From Gonatopus flavifemur (Eukaryota; Arthropoda; Insecta; Hymenoptera; Dryinidae): a stretch of 64,000 nt of DNA. Below, piece by piece: positions 24,254 to 36,614 of this stretch. A program made the position numbers and the translations under genes. Under the pieces are notes generated by a model that worked only from the letters and a program-made list of their open reading frames with translations, was not told the origin of the DNA and made no database searches. Position 1 is the first letter of the stretch. Every line of letters begins with the position of its first letter. The stretch lies in contig JAFFJZ010000001.1 of NCBI GenBank assembly GCA_018340375.1, forward strand, positions 68,130,001 to 68,194,000. The letters run 5' to 3'.

Positions 24254-24472
24254 TTAACGGCATTTACCACCTTCCCAAAAAGTTACTAGATTCCAAAATC
24301 GCCCCCCAGTTTTTTCAGAAACGAACAAATAAAATGAAAAATAAAGAGTAGCTGCACTTTCTTTGATATGCTAAGAAGATGCACCTGCTCATTAAAATCG
24401 ATTATATTCATCAATCGTTGAGAAAACTGGGGGGAGAGATCTAGTAACTTTGCCTCTGATGAATGCCCTTAA
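24254..24472. mobile_element. 219-bp TTAA-flanked piggyBac-like miniature element
   Basis: TTAA is present at both ends. The left arm begins TTAACGGCATTTACCAC and the complement of the right arm begins TTAAGGGCATTCATCAG. Both arms then share AAAGTTACTAGAT and a CCCCCCAGTTTT block, giving imperfect inverted arms of about 55 bp. A TTAA target with short inverted ends is the hallmark of piggyBac-type transposition, so I infer a non-autonomous piggyBac-like element. No transposase is present. Confidence 0.8.
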
Positions 24473-24822
24473 CAGTCTAATACAACACTATACCACCCTC
24501 CTAAGCCAAATTGGCATACTTCAAGAGAATCGTGATCTTATTTTGTCACTCACTTGCACATACGAAGCCTATCAAAATAACGTTAAGTGAATAAAAAAGA
24601 TCAGAATTATCTCTTCTATATATACGTCTTTTTGGAAAGCAATATATCTTTCAAAAATATTGTATGCAATAAGACGATACAACTACGCTGTTAGAGATGC
24701 CTTTAAATTTAATATATTTGTCAAGTACATTTTTAAATGAAAATTCTAATTCTTTTCAATTGAAATGGTAATTCATTAACACGTGATTTTTAAATTTTGC
24801 TATATTATTTACATCATACATT

Positions 24823-24839
24823 TATATATATATATATAT
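24823..24839. repeat. TA microsatellite, followed by a small hairpin
   Basis: A (TA)n run is followed at 24844-24873 by CGTAACTGAA and its complement TTCAGTTACG around a 10-bp loop. Confidence 0.85.
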
Positions 24840-24873
24840 CTCCGTAACTGAAATTTCAATACTTCAGTTACGT

Positions 24874-27800
24874 GAATAATTTTCACTGCCATTACATTTA
24901 ATTGAAAGTTCAGTCAGAAATTTCTAACATTATAGCACAGTACGAATCCAATTTCAAAATGTTCACAAAATATTCATGATGTATCTTCTCAGTCTCAGAT
25001 CCATTTCTCCACAAAAAAAAAAAGAGAAACAGTGAATTTCAATTACTCCTCTTTTTGAGTCGTACAGATTGGAATCAAAAGTTACACGACTTCATTCGTA
25101 GTTCTCGGAACTGGAAGTCTATCTCGAATTTTACATCAATAGAAAGAGAGAAGAAGATATAGAAGTCCAATGTGAAACGTTGTCGGTGAGAAGTAATGGA
25201 CTCAAACCGTTACAGCAGTTCCAAGAAGATTCGAGATTAGCGTAGCCGCGGTCCTTTCCGAGGAACCATCTTTTACACCAGATATCTTTTTGAGAATAAT
25301 TATTTCTACTACAACTTTTGAAATATCCAAGATTCAAGAAATTCGCATATCCTCACGTCTCATAATGATATAGAAAATGTTTATTCTCAAACAATGTTAT
25401 CTGTAATAGAAAATATAACGATAATGACGATGGTGGGGGTTTCGTTCCAAGTATCCAATACCGTATGCTAACGATAATAATTGAAATTCGTGGGACATGT
25501 GAGTGACAAACTGTAATATTCACATACCATTTCTATGAACGAATTTATCTATTCATTTCAATCGTGTCAATTATCGTTTCTCCGTTGCCTTTCGACGAAA
25601 ATCTCTAATTTGATTCCTTGTTATTTCGTTCGGGAAGCTTCGCTGTGCGGTCCGAGGAAAACCATTGAAATACAACGGAAAAAATAAGGGAAAGAAAATG
25701 ATAAATTTTTGTTTCTGTGGTGAATCTTCTCATGGTATTCGATTCGATGAAATGTTCATCGGGTTTGAATATTTTCACATTCAATGAGCATCAGTGAGAT
25801 GTTGATAAAATACATGAATGAGATTTTTATTACAGGAATGTTCCTGTATAAGGGGACCGGAAATGTCCAGTCATTGGATGGGAGATGGATTTTCGGTATA
25901 CATAGATGAAAATTGTCATAAATTCAACTGAAAATTTCCAAAATATAATATTCGTGAATTGCCAAAAAGGAAAGTATGATGAAAAACTTACGGATTTGTG
26001 AATTTCCAGATTATTTCCATTTGTTCCCAACAAATGTTTGTAAATCCACAAAAAATTGTTTTGAAAAATGTTCAGGAAAAAAACTTCCAATCTTTTTTTG
26101 GGAATTTTTTTTTTCTACGCTGTGTTATTGTGAAAATATTCCACTTCTTTCTATTCCCACTCGTCAAACATCTTTTTTGATGGAGAAGGGAAATTGATAA
26201 AATCTACGCAGCATCGAGTATTTCAACGATTTGGAAAAATCAGTCAAAAGTACATCAATTGGAGTAAATTTCATGGTAAAGAAACCATGTATTTTGAAAG
26301 GTTTACAATGTGGTAATCCAAAAGTGAATTGTACAAGGAGAGACGGAAGAAGCAAACAATTCGATCGGGAAATAATGGAAAATTCCAAACAATAGTTGAA
26401 ATCATATAAACAATTTAACCTGGAAAAGAAGATTTTCTCCGCGAATCAACCGAGTGTCTGCTGCAACTTTGAACTGCTTCTTCACATTCAATGAATTATT
26501 CAAGACTCTTCGAGAACGTACGCTCTCCATGTTGGAAATTATGATGTACAAATTTTCCAATAGAAAATTTCTTTTCATACGTGCACATATTCATTATGCA
26601 TATTATATTATACTTCGCCAATGAAATCTGACTTTTAAACGATTCAATCCGTTTTTATTTCGTTTCGTTCATTACACATCGGATACACGAATAACGAATT
26701 GACGCGTGCGTGAAAGGAAAAAAAAGTGGTATTTAAATTTGTTTCCAAGTTCTTCATCTCGGAATATTTTCTCTGTAAAACATCAACGTTTCGCTCTTGA
26801 TTTCCCGTTATTCGTTCTCTATTTGATACCAAAGGTTTCGTTATCATTATTAATGTTATATTATCATGATTATTGTCGAACGATATATGCATGTGGGAGG
26901 GTCATGTATTTGGCAGGAGTGTTGATGTCAGAGATGAAACAGTAAATTCTCTCTTTTGGTCCTTGTAGAATTTGAATGAGTTTCCAGTTGAAATCAAAAT
27001 TACTATTGTTGTGTAGAAAATGAAAGAAGATGAAAGGTGTATTATACGTATTATCATATCGTTCAACCTTTGATTATTTCACGAGAGGTTGTGTATTTGC
27101 TTTCGTGCAACATGTTTGTGAAATATTTATCGTATATGATTTGGTTAGGGATTATCATTGAATTTCCTTTTGTACGCGTTCCGTATCCATTCAGATTTGA
27201 TACATTCTATTTATTTTGAATTTGAATTGAAGATTCGGAAGAGTTTGGAGCGATTATAGTTTTTACCATAGATAATTCTATAATTTCGATTTGCAATTGA
27301 GGATACATTATCCAAGAGTATATTTTCTCCAACCCCTAGAATAACTGCCAACTTATTGAAAATAGGTACCTTTTATGACTAACGATTTCATGGAGTTTCA
27401 GGTCAATTTTCCGTATCACTATCATTTATCTGTTTGTTTTTGATCATGAATCGATTTTTCTATCCTACTTTTACATAAATTTCAGCAAACAGTTTTCTTT
27501 TTATCGATAATTTTTGTTTTTATGCAGAACGCAGTATTAAAATACATATCCGCGTACATAAAGTATATTTTGAAATTAGATATCGAAGCAGGTGATGGAA
27601 TAAAATTCTAGTTATGTGGATACTTTTCTTCAAAATATACGATTGAAATCTATGCATGAAACCTTCGATGCTTTCGTAAAATCGGTACAACGATGAGCGT
27701 TGGGAATAAAACCTATAGCGCAAGAAGTGTATCCCTTTGAACGATATTCATTGGATTTATTCCCTTTGACGTGAAAATACATCATACACGTTGCATTTCA

Positions 27801-28760
27801 GTACATGTATATCAAATTTATTTAGTACTTCATACTGTAAAGATTTTTCAATAAGATAGTCTTCTACCGACGTGTACCTGAATTTTTCTAGAAAATTGTG
27901 TAGAGAGTGTAGAGTGTTTTGTAAAGATAGAGGAAGTAAATCGATAGATTCGTTGGTGAGATTCATTCGATAAGAGTAATCGAAAGTACTGTTTGTACAG
28001 AGGTTAGTTCGCGGGAAATGAGGTGAGGTTTGATTGAAATTTATTTGATCGGAATCTTGAGTTCTTCATTCATTGCGACAGATTTTGTCCGCTCTCTGTA
28101 ATATGAAAGGAAATCCAAGTGAGAATAAAATTAATAGACGATAATCATATTTTATTATCATTCGCGTGGACAACGACGAACACTTTTTATATATCGATGA
28201 ATAAAAATCTTACTTTCTGCCTACTACCCAATGATTCATCATTATTCGTGTAGGTGAGAGCGATGATGACTGTAACCTAATAGTATATTACATACGTAAT
28301 AATTTCTCTTGGCAATTAGAATCGGCAGATGAAAATATTATGAAACATCGGTTGAAGACAGAAGAGAAGAGATTTTGTTCATTTCAATGATTACCTTAGC
28401 GCGGCATAAGGTGCAAATAATTATCTAGTTATTAATATCAACATCCAAGAAAGAATTTCTTGTTTATTTTCGAAAGTTTATGCACCTCTACGTGTCGTGA
28501 TATTGTTATTTGAAGAAACACTTGCGAACCAACACCGTTCTACATCGACGACGTCTGTCTTCGTGATGATGTTTCTTTCTTATATCTCACGATCGCTATT
28601 TGGGTTGTAGGTTGAATACAAATATAATGAAGGGAATATTATTTTAATTATACAGTTAATATTCTTTGAACACGTATCGATACAAGGTTAGAGTTTTTAA
28701 TTGACCTGAATAATATATAAATTCAATTATTCGTTGAAATCTAATTTCAAATATTCTGTT
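24874..28760. other. Non-coding stretch
   Basis: No supported exon over almost 4 kb. AATTTCCA/TGGAAATT words recur around 25930-26060 and 26370-26390 without clear boundaries. All open frames of 60-86 codons are AT-driven and overlap frames on the other strand. Confidence 0.4.
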
Positions 28761-28982
28761 GGAAAAAGAATAGTTGCAGCAACTACTCGAATAGTCGATT
28801 TTCGATCATCTAATTAAGTAGTTGTTGCAGCTACTCAGTAGTCACGACAAGTTTGACGTTAGTTAGTGCAACTATCGAGTTACTTGTCCTGACTACTAAG
28901 TAGCTGCAGCAACTATTTGAGTAGAAAATCTTCGAAAATCGACTATTCAAGTAGTTGCCGCAACTATTTCTTTTTTTCCGTG
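28761..28982. mobile_element. 222-bp palindromic element (GTAGTTGCAGCAACTAC word)
   Basis: The left arm GGAAAAAGAATAGTTGCAGC continues into AACTACTCGAATAGTCGATTTTCGA. The right arm is its close complement and ends in TTTTTTTCCGTG. Inside, the near-palindromic word AGTTGCAGCAACT and the derivatives AGTAGCTGCAGC and CTACTAAGTAG recur. The CACGGAAAAAAA terminus is the one seen in several other islands. It is non-coding. Confidence 0.8.
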
Positions 28983-29414
28983 AAAACATCGGAATTCGTT
29001 GACGGGATAAAAATGGAACATGAAAGAGTATCAGCGATGATGTGTGGAGTTGAAATAAAAACTCGAACCTTGAACTCAAGAATTAACTATACGACGGCGT
29101 GGAAAAAAAATGTAAACAACTTCAGTATTTGAAAAAATATTACAAAAAGATATTGAAGTAATTATGAATTATGCTTTGTATAATAAGTTGACTTATCTTG
29201 ATGGTGGCAGATGGATTCGTTTGGATACTTTTCCGTTCATTCACTTGATTTATTGCATCTTTCAAGTTTACTGAATTTCAATATGGAACATATGACTCAT
29301 AAGTTTGGAAGCAGGCTAATTCAGGCTTCTTATTTGATTTGAATCGGTGGTACCAACGGAAGAAATTGTCCACTTAACTTAATTTCAAGTTACAACGCTA
29401 AAGGTTATTGTTCA
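28983..29414. other. Non-coding stretch
   Basis: No feature recognised. Confidence 0.45.
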
Positions 29415-29665
29415 ATTCTCTCTAAAATTTTTAGAGTGAGATTTCACTCTTCAGCCAACCAAAAGTGAGCCTGTCGAAATTTCCACTCTTTTAGAGTGAT
29501 ATTCTAAGATTTGAGGTTAGAAACTCATAGCCACTCAAATTCTAGAGTCAATTTTTTACTCTAAAAGAGTGAGGGTTCACTCGAAGCGGACTGGTTCACT
29601 CCTGAGACTTTGTGGAGTGTAACACGTGATTTTCCATTCTTTCAGATTTAGAGAGTGTATTTTCT
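29415..29665. repeat. Island built from the ACTCTAAAAGAGTGA word
   Basis: Variants of the palindromic word ACTCTAAAAGAGTGA and its halves (TAGAGTGA, TTCACTC, GAGTGTA) occur more than ten times in both orientations. The segment can fold into several alternative hairpins. Clear terminal repeats are lacking. A CGGAAGAAATTGTCC word lies shortly upstream (29358). Confidence 0.65.
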
Positions 29666-29999
29666 GAAATATCTTACAGTTATTTTTCCCACAAGGGGGT
29701 GTCTACCAAACATATATAGTTTTCTGAAACTAATGAAGCTTAATAACTCCGAATGACTTTAATTAAAAATCTCAATTGATACATCCCATATATCACTTGA
29801 CATCAAATCAAAATCACTCATTTGTACAGTATTGAAAGTAAATTCACCCTCATATATCATTTTTCCGATTTTCCTATCCGTGACCATCGAACACAACAAC
29901 AAGAGTAATAACGAGTCTCTTTGGAATGATCTTTCTTCATTCTCGAACTAGATACGCCGTGTCCTAATTCGTGATTCGTTCACCATTATATATTATACA

Positions 30000-30620
30000 C
30001 TCCTCGCGTTCGGTATAACATACCCCTCTCTTCGTTCCTCGTGTGTACTCTCCAACTCTTTCTTTCTCCTTCTATTTTTTTCCATCCCCTTCCCCTCTTC
30101 CAACTTCTTCTTCTGCTACTTCTTCTTCTTCTTCTTCGTGTTCTCCTCATAGCTTCAACTCCAGATTACGTAAGTGACAGGGAGCGCAAGCGACGCATCG
30201 CAACGACGATTCTACAGAAAAGAGCCTTGGTTTCCTTTTAAAAATGGCCGCCCTCTATTGACGGTCGGGCGGTCGGTCGGTCCTCTGTTGTGTGCGAAAC
30301 ATTTCTCTTTCTTTTCGTGCTGTAGTATCGTAATGTGTCGGCAAACATTGATCGTTCTGCGCCGTTGAAAAATTTGACAAATGTTACGCTAATCATTCAC
30401 AATAATGAAACGGCATTTACACACAGACCGAACGTTGCTTTCTTGTGTGTTTTGCTTTGTTCAAACTCACACATACCCGAGAAGCGGTATATTTTGGATA
30501 GAAAAATAAGAAGAAGAAGAAGAACGTAATGTACAAAGATATGTAATCTATAAATTATGCAACAGTCGAGGGGCGAGGAGAAGGAGGAGGCGTGTTCTAG
30601 CTTTGCGTGACTGTCAAACT
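30000..30620 (+). promoter_or_regulatory. Pyrimidine-rich island with Pho/YY1-like site and strong donor
   Basis: A long pyrimidine tract (30020-30150, with TTC repeats at 30119-30136) ends in CCTCATAG. It is followed by 17 nt and then GTAAGT at 30170. About 70 bp further on, AAAATGGCCGCCC (about 30239-30252) gives a Pho/YY1 core, followed by GGTCGG repeats. Two readings are possible: a promoter with a non-coding first exon that ends at 30169, or an acceptor, a 17-nt microexon (30153-30169) and a donor. I favour the promoter reading because of the GC-rich downstream sequence. Confidence 0.35.
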
Positions 30621-33200
30621 TAACGTTACACAAACTATTATTTAAATGAATGAAAGGTTAGTGTGACGTGATTTACAAATCTCACAGAGACGCTTTTATT
30701 TTCCTGGAAGAGGATTTTTGTTGTTGTTGTTTTGATCGCTGTTTGTAATTTTCCCGTTACATAATTAATTTTAGTCAAAATTAGGGGAAGGAGGAGGATG
30801 TATAATATAGATTCAATGAATTTTGTTCTAGTTTACGAAAAAAAGCAACTCTCTCTCTCTCTCTCTCCATTTTTCATAAGTTTTTTTGAAACGTCTCATA
30901 TAAAATCTGAGACGTCCAAAACAATAACGGAGGACGCAAGATAAATGATGTAAGAAAAATCTTTGGAATGATCTCGAGGATAATCGAGCGCAAATAATAG
31001 ACCGAGAGATAACCTATTTGTCTTTGCGTAATTTCTGAAGGGACGAATGTCGTCAAGAGCGTGTTTTTTTGTTGTCTCTCTGATCCACGATGAGAAATTT
31101 ATTCTATTTCTTATGGCTGTTCTATGAGAAGGGTTTGTTTCTCTCTTTCCCTCTCTATTCTCAAATCATTCCCAATTTATATTTCACCAGAGAAAAATTT
31201 GTATGTAACATTGAAATTGACATTTGCGAATATCAAGTATTTGCGAACAAGATATTTCTTTCTTGTCAAATACGGTTAATTTGAAGTACATTTTCAGTGT
31301 TCAGCATGTCAGAATGCTTATGAATTCTGCCAGCTTTGGAACGAAACCACCTCCGACGGAAGTCGTACGGTCCATTGAGATTTTATGACCCGTTTTCAAA
31401 TCGTGTTATGTTACTGGTGTTGATCATCAGCAAGAGTTCTTGAATTCTATCCACACAGAAAAAAAGGGTTCCTGTGAATCTCATGAATTTTCATTTAAAT
31501 GATGGGGGAAAATGAATATTCATTTGTGGAAAATGAATAAATTATCTCCTTGAATGAATACACAAGTTTTATATTCCTTTATTTTCAAAGAGTTTATCAA
31601 AACTCCTGATCTGAATTTAAACAGGTGTGGCCATCCTGTTACGAGTACTCTCATTGCAGTATGCATTACCAATGAAATTCATCACATTTTAAATGAAGGA
31701 TGTAAATAGATTGAATATGATTGATCATTGTATCGTTTTGATTTATCTACGTTCAATCAAATTTTCCAAAACTAAAATACTTTTCGAGTTCTAAAGTTTT
31801 CAATTCATATAAGAAATATGATGATGAAGAAATGTGCATGAAACATGTCAACGAGTGTCATAAAAACAATAATTATCGATACAAAATACCGTAGAATGAA
31901 TTTAATGTCAGCACGAAAACGTTGAATGGAGGAAATGATTATTACGAGCTGGTTGACTACTGTACCGTACTATATACTCTATCGTGATAGAGGTAACTCC
32001 TTTAATCGTGTTATGTAACGGCGGCTGTATGCCGTTGCTGTTAATCGTGATGATTGCGAAAACAAGGAACTCTTTCTTCATCGATATAATCATTGACGTT
32101 GGCACAACGATATTAACGAAACAATGCTGTACAAATTTGAATATTGCTGTGTTATTGATTTGAACATCATAACAAAAGAAAAAAGAGAGAGAGAGAGAGG
32201 GAAAGAGCTTTATTTTCTTTCTCTCTGAATTTACGGATACCGTTGAACCTTGCCTGAAATATCTCATTCGAAGAGTCATTCGATACATTTTCGAATCAAA
32301 CTCAATATAATAAAGACAAAAGAAAAACAGCAAGTAGAGAAGCAAGTTTTCCTCTCAAGTTATTATTCATTAGTTTTTTATATTTTTCAAATTTAATTTT
32401 TATACCATATATTTTATAGGATCTTCCCTCTTCGTTATTATTCTGATCATAAATATTTCATCTGTACGTACACTAATTGTACACATCGTTTACGTAATTA
32501 TTATAAGGAAGTGGATAATGATTATAGTTTCTCATTATAAAAATTTGTATAAGTAATCAGTGTAAGTAGTATGTAATAGCAGAGGTTCGATCATTAGGTG
32601 AGATGTCAAAAACTATAAAATTATAATGACGAAGGTATTAGAATTTAGTATCCATATTATCGATAACAAAGTCCGAGAATGTAATGAAGGAAAACTTTAA
32701 TTTCGATTTCTTGATAGATTTTTATACTTTGTTAATAAAATGTATCAAGTGTTGGATGATATCACGTGAATTTCTGAGTATCCTATGTAGGTTATGTTAG
32801 GCAGTTTTGTCTTCTTCACTTCTACCACTGACAATAATGATGGCAATGAAGTCATATTATGATATACGAAGTAAACAGAAAAACATAAATAACCTTGGTA
32901 TGATTATTCGCTTCTGCACTAATAACTTCAATGACGAAGGATACTTTACGATATTGCTTTGGAATTGATCTTCCATTCGAAGAAAAATTCCTGCTTTGTG
33001 CGTGAAAATAAAAAAAAATCTGTGATCTCTGGTAATGATTCGAAGAATCATTCCGAAATCTCAATTATTCATGCTATATAATATCACAGCAAAAGACGGA
33101 AGTTGGCGATAACAGTGTATAGGGGAGAGGAAGAAAAAGATTGAACATGGAAAATTCACGAGGGAAGAAATTGAAACTGAAAGGGTCGAAGAGGTACCCT
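30621..33200. other. Non-coding stretch
   Basis: No supported exon. It contains a CT run (30850-30867), a GA run (32184-32199), and at about 31459-31560 an ACACAGAAAAAAAGGG start followed by repeated AAATGAAT words, probably another decayed word-repeat element. Confidence 0.4.
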
Positions 33201-33500
33201 CGAAATTCACCCTTTGACATCATTAAGTGATTACGGCACTGTTTGGTCAGACCAATACACACGGGTATGTTGTTGAACACTTGGATCGTCCATGATCGCA
33301 TCGCGACATCGGACGCTTGCCAAGTACCCGCACGCGCGATTGAGAATCGTAGAGGGGCAAAGAACACGATGGAAGATTGGAGGAGAGGAGGATTTGGAAG
33401 AGTTATATGAAGTCGTATGGCGAAACGTATAGTTAAAGCCGATATTTTCGGTACGGTAGATATCATGGGCAAATAATCATCATTGCTCGAGGTACGAGCA
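33200..33500. other. GC-raised segment of unknown role
   Basis: Composition rises here compared with the AT-rich flanks (for example GCGCGATTGAGAATCG near 33335). A 132-codon frame runs through it on the - strand and a shorter Arg/Glu-rich frame on the + strand. Neither has a domain I recognise or a clear acceptor and donor pair. It could be a conserved regulatory segment or an unrecognised exon. Confidence 0.25.
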
Positions 33501-35420
33501 AGTAACGACGCGTGCTTCTTTTTCCGTCTTTTCTACTTCTTTTATCCCACATATACAGTATTTTCTTACTCACTTACTTGCGACAAGCAAGAGGCATGAA
33601 AAGCAACCGACGTATAATCGATTTTTCAATCCCTCAGAAGTACGAGCGAGTCGCGTCGAGTTTATCTCTTTATACGTCACAGTTGCTCTTTGTACCGAGT
33701 TTCAATATACTTCGAAAACCTGAGGAACGAGAGGAGATTTAGTATGATGAATTCTTTCTCGATTTCCGTCGCCCTGATAGAAATCGTGATGGCAGAATTT
33801 GTGCAGATCTTAATCAAAGATGATGTGTGGTTTTTTTCCCACCAAATTATCATTAGCGAGGAGTACCTTGATTCGATAGAAAAGATAAGTTTGTGTCGGG
33901 AGCATGGATGTTTATTATGAAAATATCAATTCCCCGGTTGAAATTATTTTGAAATCTTTGATTGATTCGATTCTGAGGATTGAACTTGAAAAATTGAATT
34001 TCTTATGATTGTATAAGATTCAAATGTAACGTTGGAATTTGTAATAACAATTCCATCTCTAGAACAAAATTCACGATTCTTAATACGAAGATCAGAATTC
34101 TAAGAACTATATCATCAGGACTCAGCTTGGGAGACAACCTGCGGAACTGAGGATATGGAGCAAGAGACGGGAAATTACGAGCTAGGAGGCCTCCAGGGAG
34201 ATTACTGAACCGTTAGAAGGAAAGTTAGACGTCTCTCTTCTCAAGAAGCTCAATGAAGTTCCAAAAAAAAAAAAAGAGGATGAATTTACATATAGAGTTT
34301 TCTAAAATTTATGTATATATCTTTTTCAAAAACTTTCCTTCCAGTGAAATTTGATTTGTAATACACGGAGAAAAAAGAATTATTCACTTCTGCAGCTGTG
34401 AACATATTTTTCACATCAGACAAAAAACTTAATTGTATCAGTAATTTTTCTTATTCCTTTTGGAATTCTTTTTTGCAAGCGGTATAGTAACAAACCAGTT
34501 TCTTATGTAAAAATGCAGCTTCGTTGTGGATACAGCCATATTCTTTGGAATCACAATTAATTTCCAAAAACCAACAAACATACTCTTTAGGAAAAGTCAA
34601 CTATTAATTTGATTTGTTTAGAAAATTGAGAGGAAGAAAATATTATATGTCGAATGACTATGAGAAAAGAAATAGTAGTACAGTCAGAGAGATTTGAATT
34701 TCGTTATCTTGACAGACGTATATAGATGAAGGAACTCGAGATTATCACATAAAACGTAATATCAATCATTTTCACTTTTCATGAATCCGATTACATAGAA
34801 TCGTACAATGCGCATAATTCGATATTAACAGAAACGTCAGTCGGATTCCTTTCAGTCGAGTTAACCACCAAGAGCGTTTCAATTAATCATCATCACTCCG
34901 ACTATCCCAAGTAATTCATTTCAATCTTTCATCGTTTACTCAAACCTCCCTCTTTGGTTTCCTCTTCTCTCTCTCTTCCTTCCGAATCATTTGAATTTCA
35001 GATGAACTCGAAATCATACTATGATATCATGAAAAGACCTGTTGAAAGATGAAAAAAAATATTTCACGAACCACCACCACCACCCACTACGTATCGAATA
35101 CGCTCTTCTCAGCTACCGTATTACGTTGAATCGGTGTCACTGTGTCATTGTCAATGGCATTCAGTCAATTCATCAGATTTCTCCAGTCTTTTTTCAACTC
35201 GATGCGAGATTAGAAATATACACATCATCGTACATGATCATCTTTGATTATCATTGGTCGTACAAAATTTATTCGAAGAAGATTGGAGAGGAAAGGGTGG
35301 GTGGGCGAGGTAACAACCAATTTACGCTTTCAACGTACGAGAAACAGAGGAGGAAATAATATTGCAACATTAAAAGCATAGGAGACGTAAATAAGACGAC
35401 GATTAATCGGAACGAGCAAA
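33501..35420. other. Non-coding stretch
   Basis: No supported exon. ACACGGAGAAAAAAGAATTA at 34363-34382 is another copy of the shared element terminus; its partner end is not clear. Short pyrimidine-rich runs occur near 34940-34985. Confidence 0.4.
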
Positions 35421-35850
35421 CGTGCGCACTATTTTTTCTCTCCCTCTTTCTCTTTCATTATCAGTTTCTTTCTTTTCTCGTTCTTCTCGGTCCTTCGTTC
35501 CTCTATCTTCTTGCGAGGAAGAAAGAGAAAGGCACATGCTCTTATTACCAGCAGAGTAGAGAAAGAAGTATCGTACACGGAGATACGCATACGTATGATC
35601 GTGCTTGTACGCACGTGGGCTAAACTTGTAGTGAATTGATTCGAGAGCGGTGGAACTGTTCGCTCGTGTTCACTCCCTCTTACTTGTCAACGGCGTCAGA
35701 TGAAAAGAGAAATAAAAAAATGAGAGAGAGGGAGAGAGAGGTTTCCGAGTGTGTAGGGTCATAATTGGTTGAACTGAGAGACAGAGAGAAAGAGAGATAG
35801 AGAAGGGGGGGAGAGGTGGAGGAGACGTATGGATGGCAGAGCTAATGAGA
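35420..35850. promoter_or_regulatory. GAGA-rich island with strand switch
   Basis: Pyrimidine-rich + strand sequence (35430-35515) is followed by a purine-rich segment (35700-35845) with GAGAGAGGGAGAGAGAGG and similar words. This resembles the other GAGA-rich islands. No splice donor or initiator is compelling. Confidence 0.25.
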
Positions 35851-36571
35851 GAAAGAGATGACGAGAACGAATGACTAGTCGCGTTTATTTTAAGGTAGCG
35901 AAGGCTATACACTGGATTTGCGCGCTTGCGAATTCCGGACAGTTTCATTGCGATTTTATATACTTGTTGTACACCTAACATGTTTTCATCATTGCTATGG
36001 ATTGTCAAAAGAATTCTCTTCTCTCGTTGTATCGAGTTATTGAAAATACATTCAATTTTGGAGTAGAGGATCGTAGAGGAGGAACATTCTTATCGCGTTG
36101 CGAAGCGGATAACTTATTAGTACAGAAGGTTATCTCTGATCTGATAATTGATATAGGATTTATAAACATGTAGTCAGAATGGAATGATATTAATACTATG
36201 TCATTATCATTATTATTTCAGTAAATTTATCACTTCGTTTGTATGAATTTATGATTAGTGTAATAAGTATGTATCTGTTGTTCTTAATCAAATCTGTTTG
36301 TGAAATTATGTACGAGAACATTGTCAACTTGATACGTCGAATAAAATCATTGTTGTCGATTGAATTGTCGCAGAGTTCGTCAAATCGTCCTTGTAATCAA
36401 ACAAAATCTTGATTTTCGTGATGAGTACGACCGTTGGAGTTCGTTAATTAGGCACCGTCGTAATGCGAATTCAATATTTCCATCGATCTTCAAGTTAAAC
36501 ACACCGTGTATCCTTGAGTTGGATCTGTTTGCATGAAGATCGATCGGGTAAATAAAATACATTTACTCCGA

Positions 36572-36614
<43 letters not shown>

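Noticed and set aside
31908..32345. 145-codon - strand frame
   Set aside because: Spans a GA run, has no recognisable domain and AT-biased codon content. No acceptor and donor pair.
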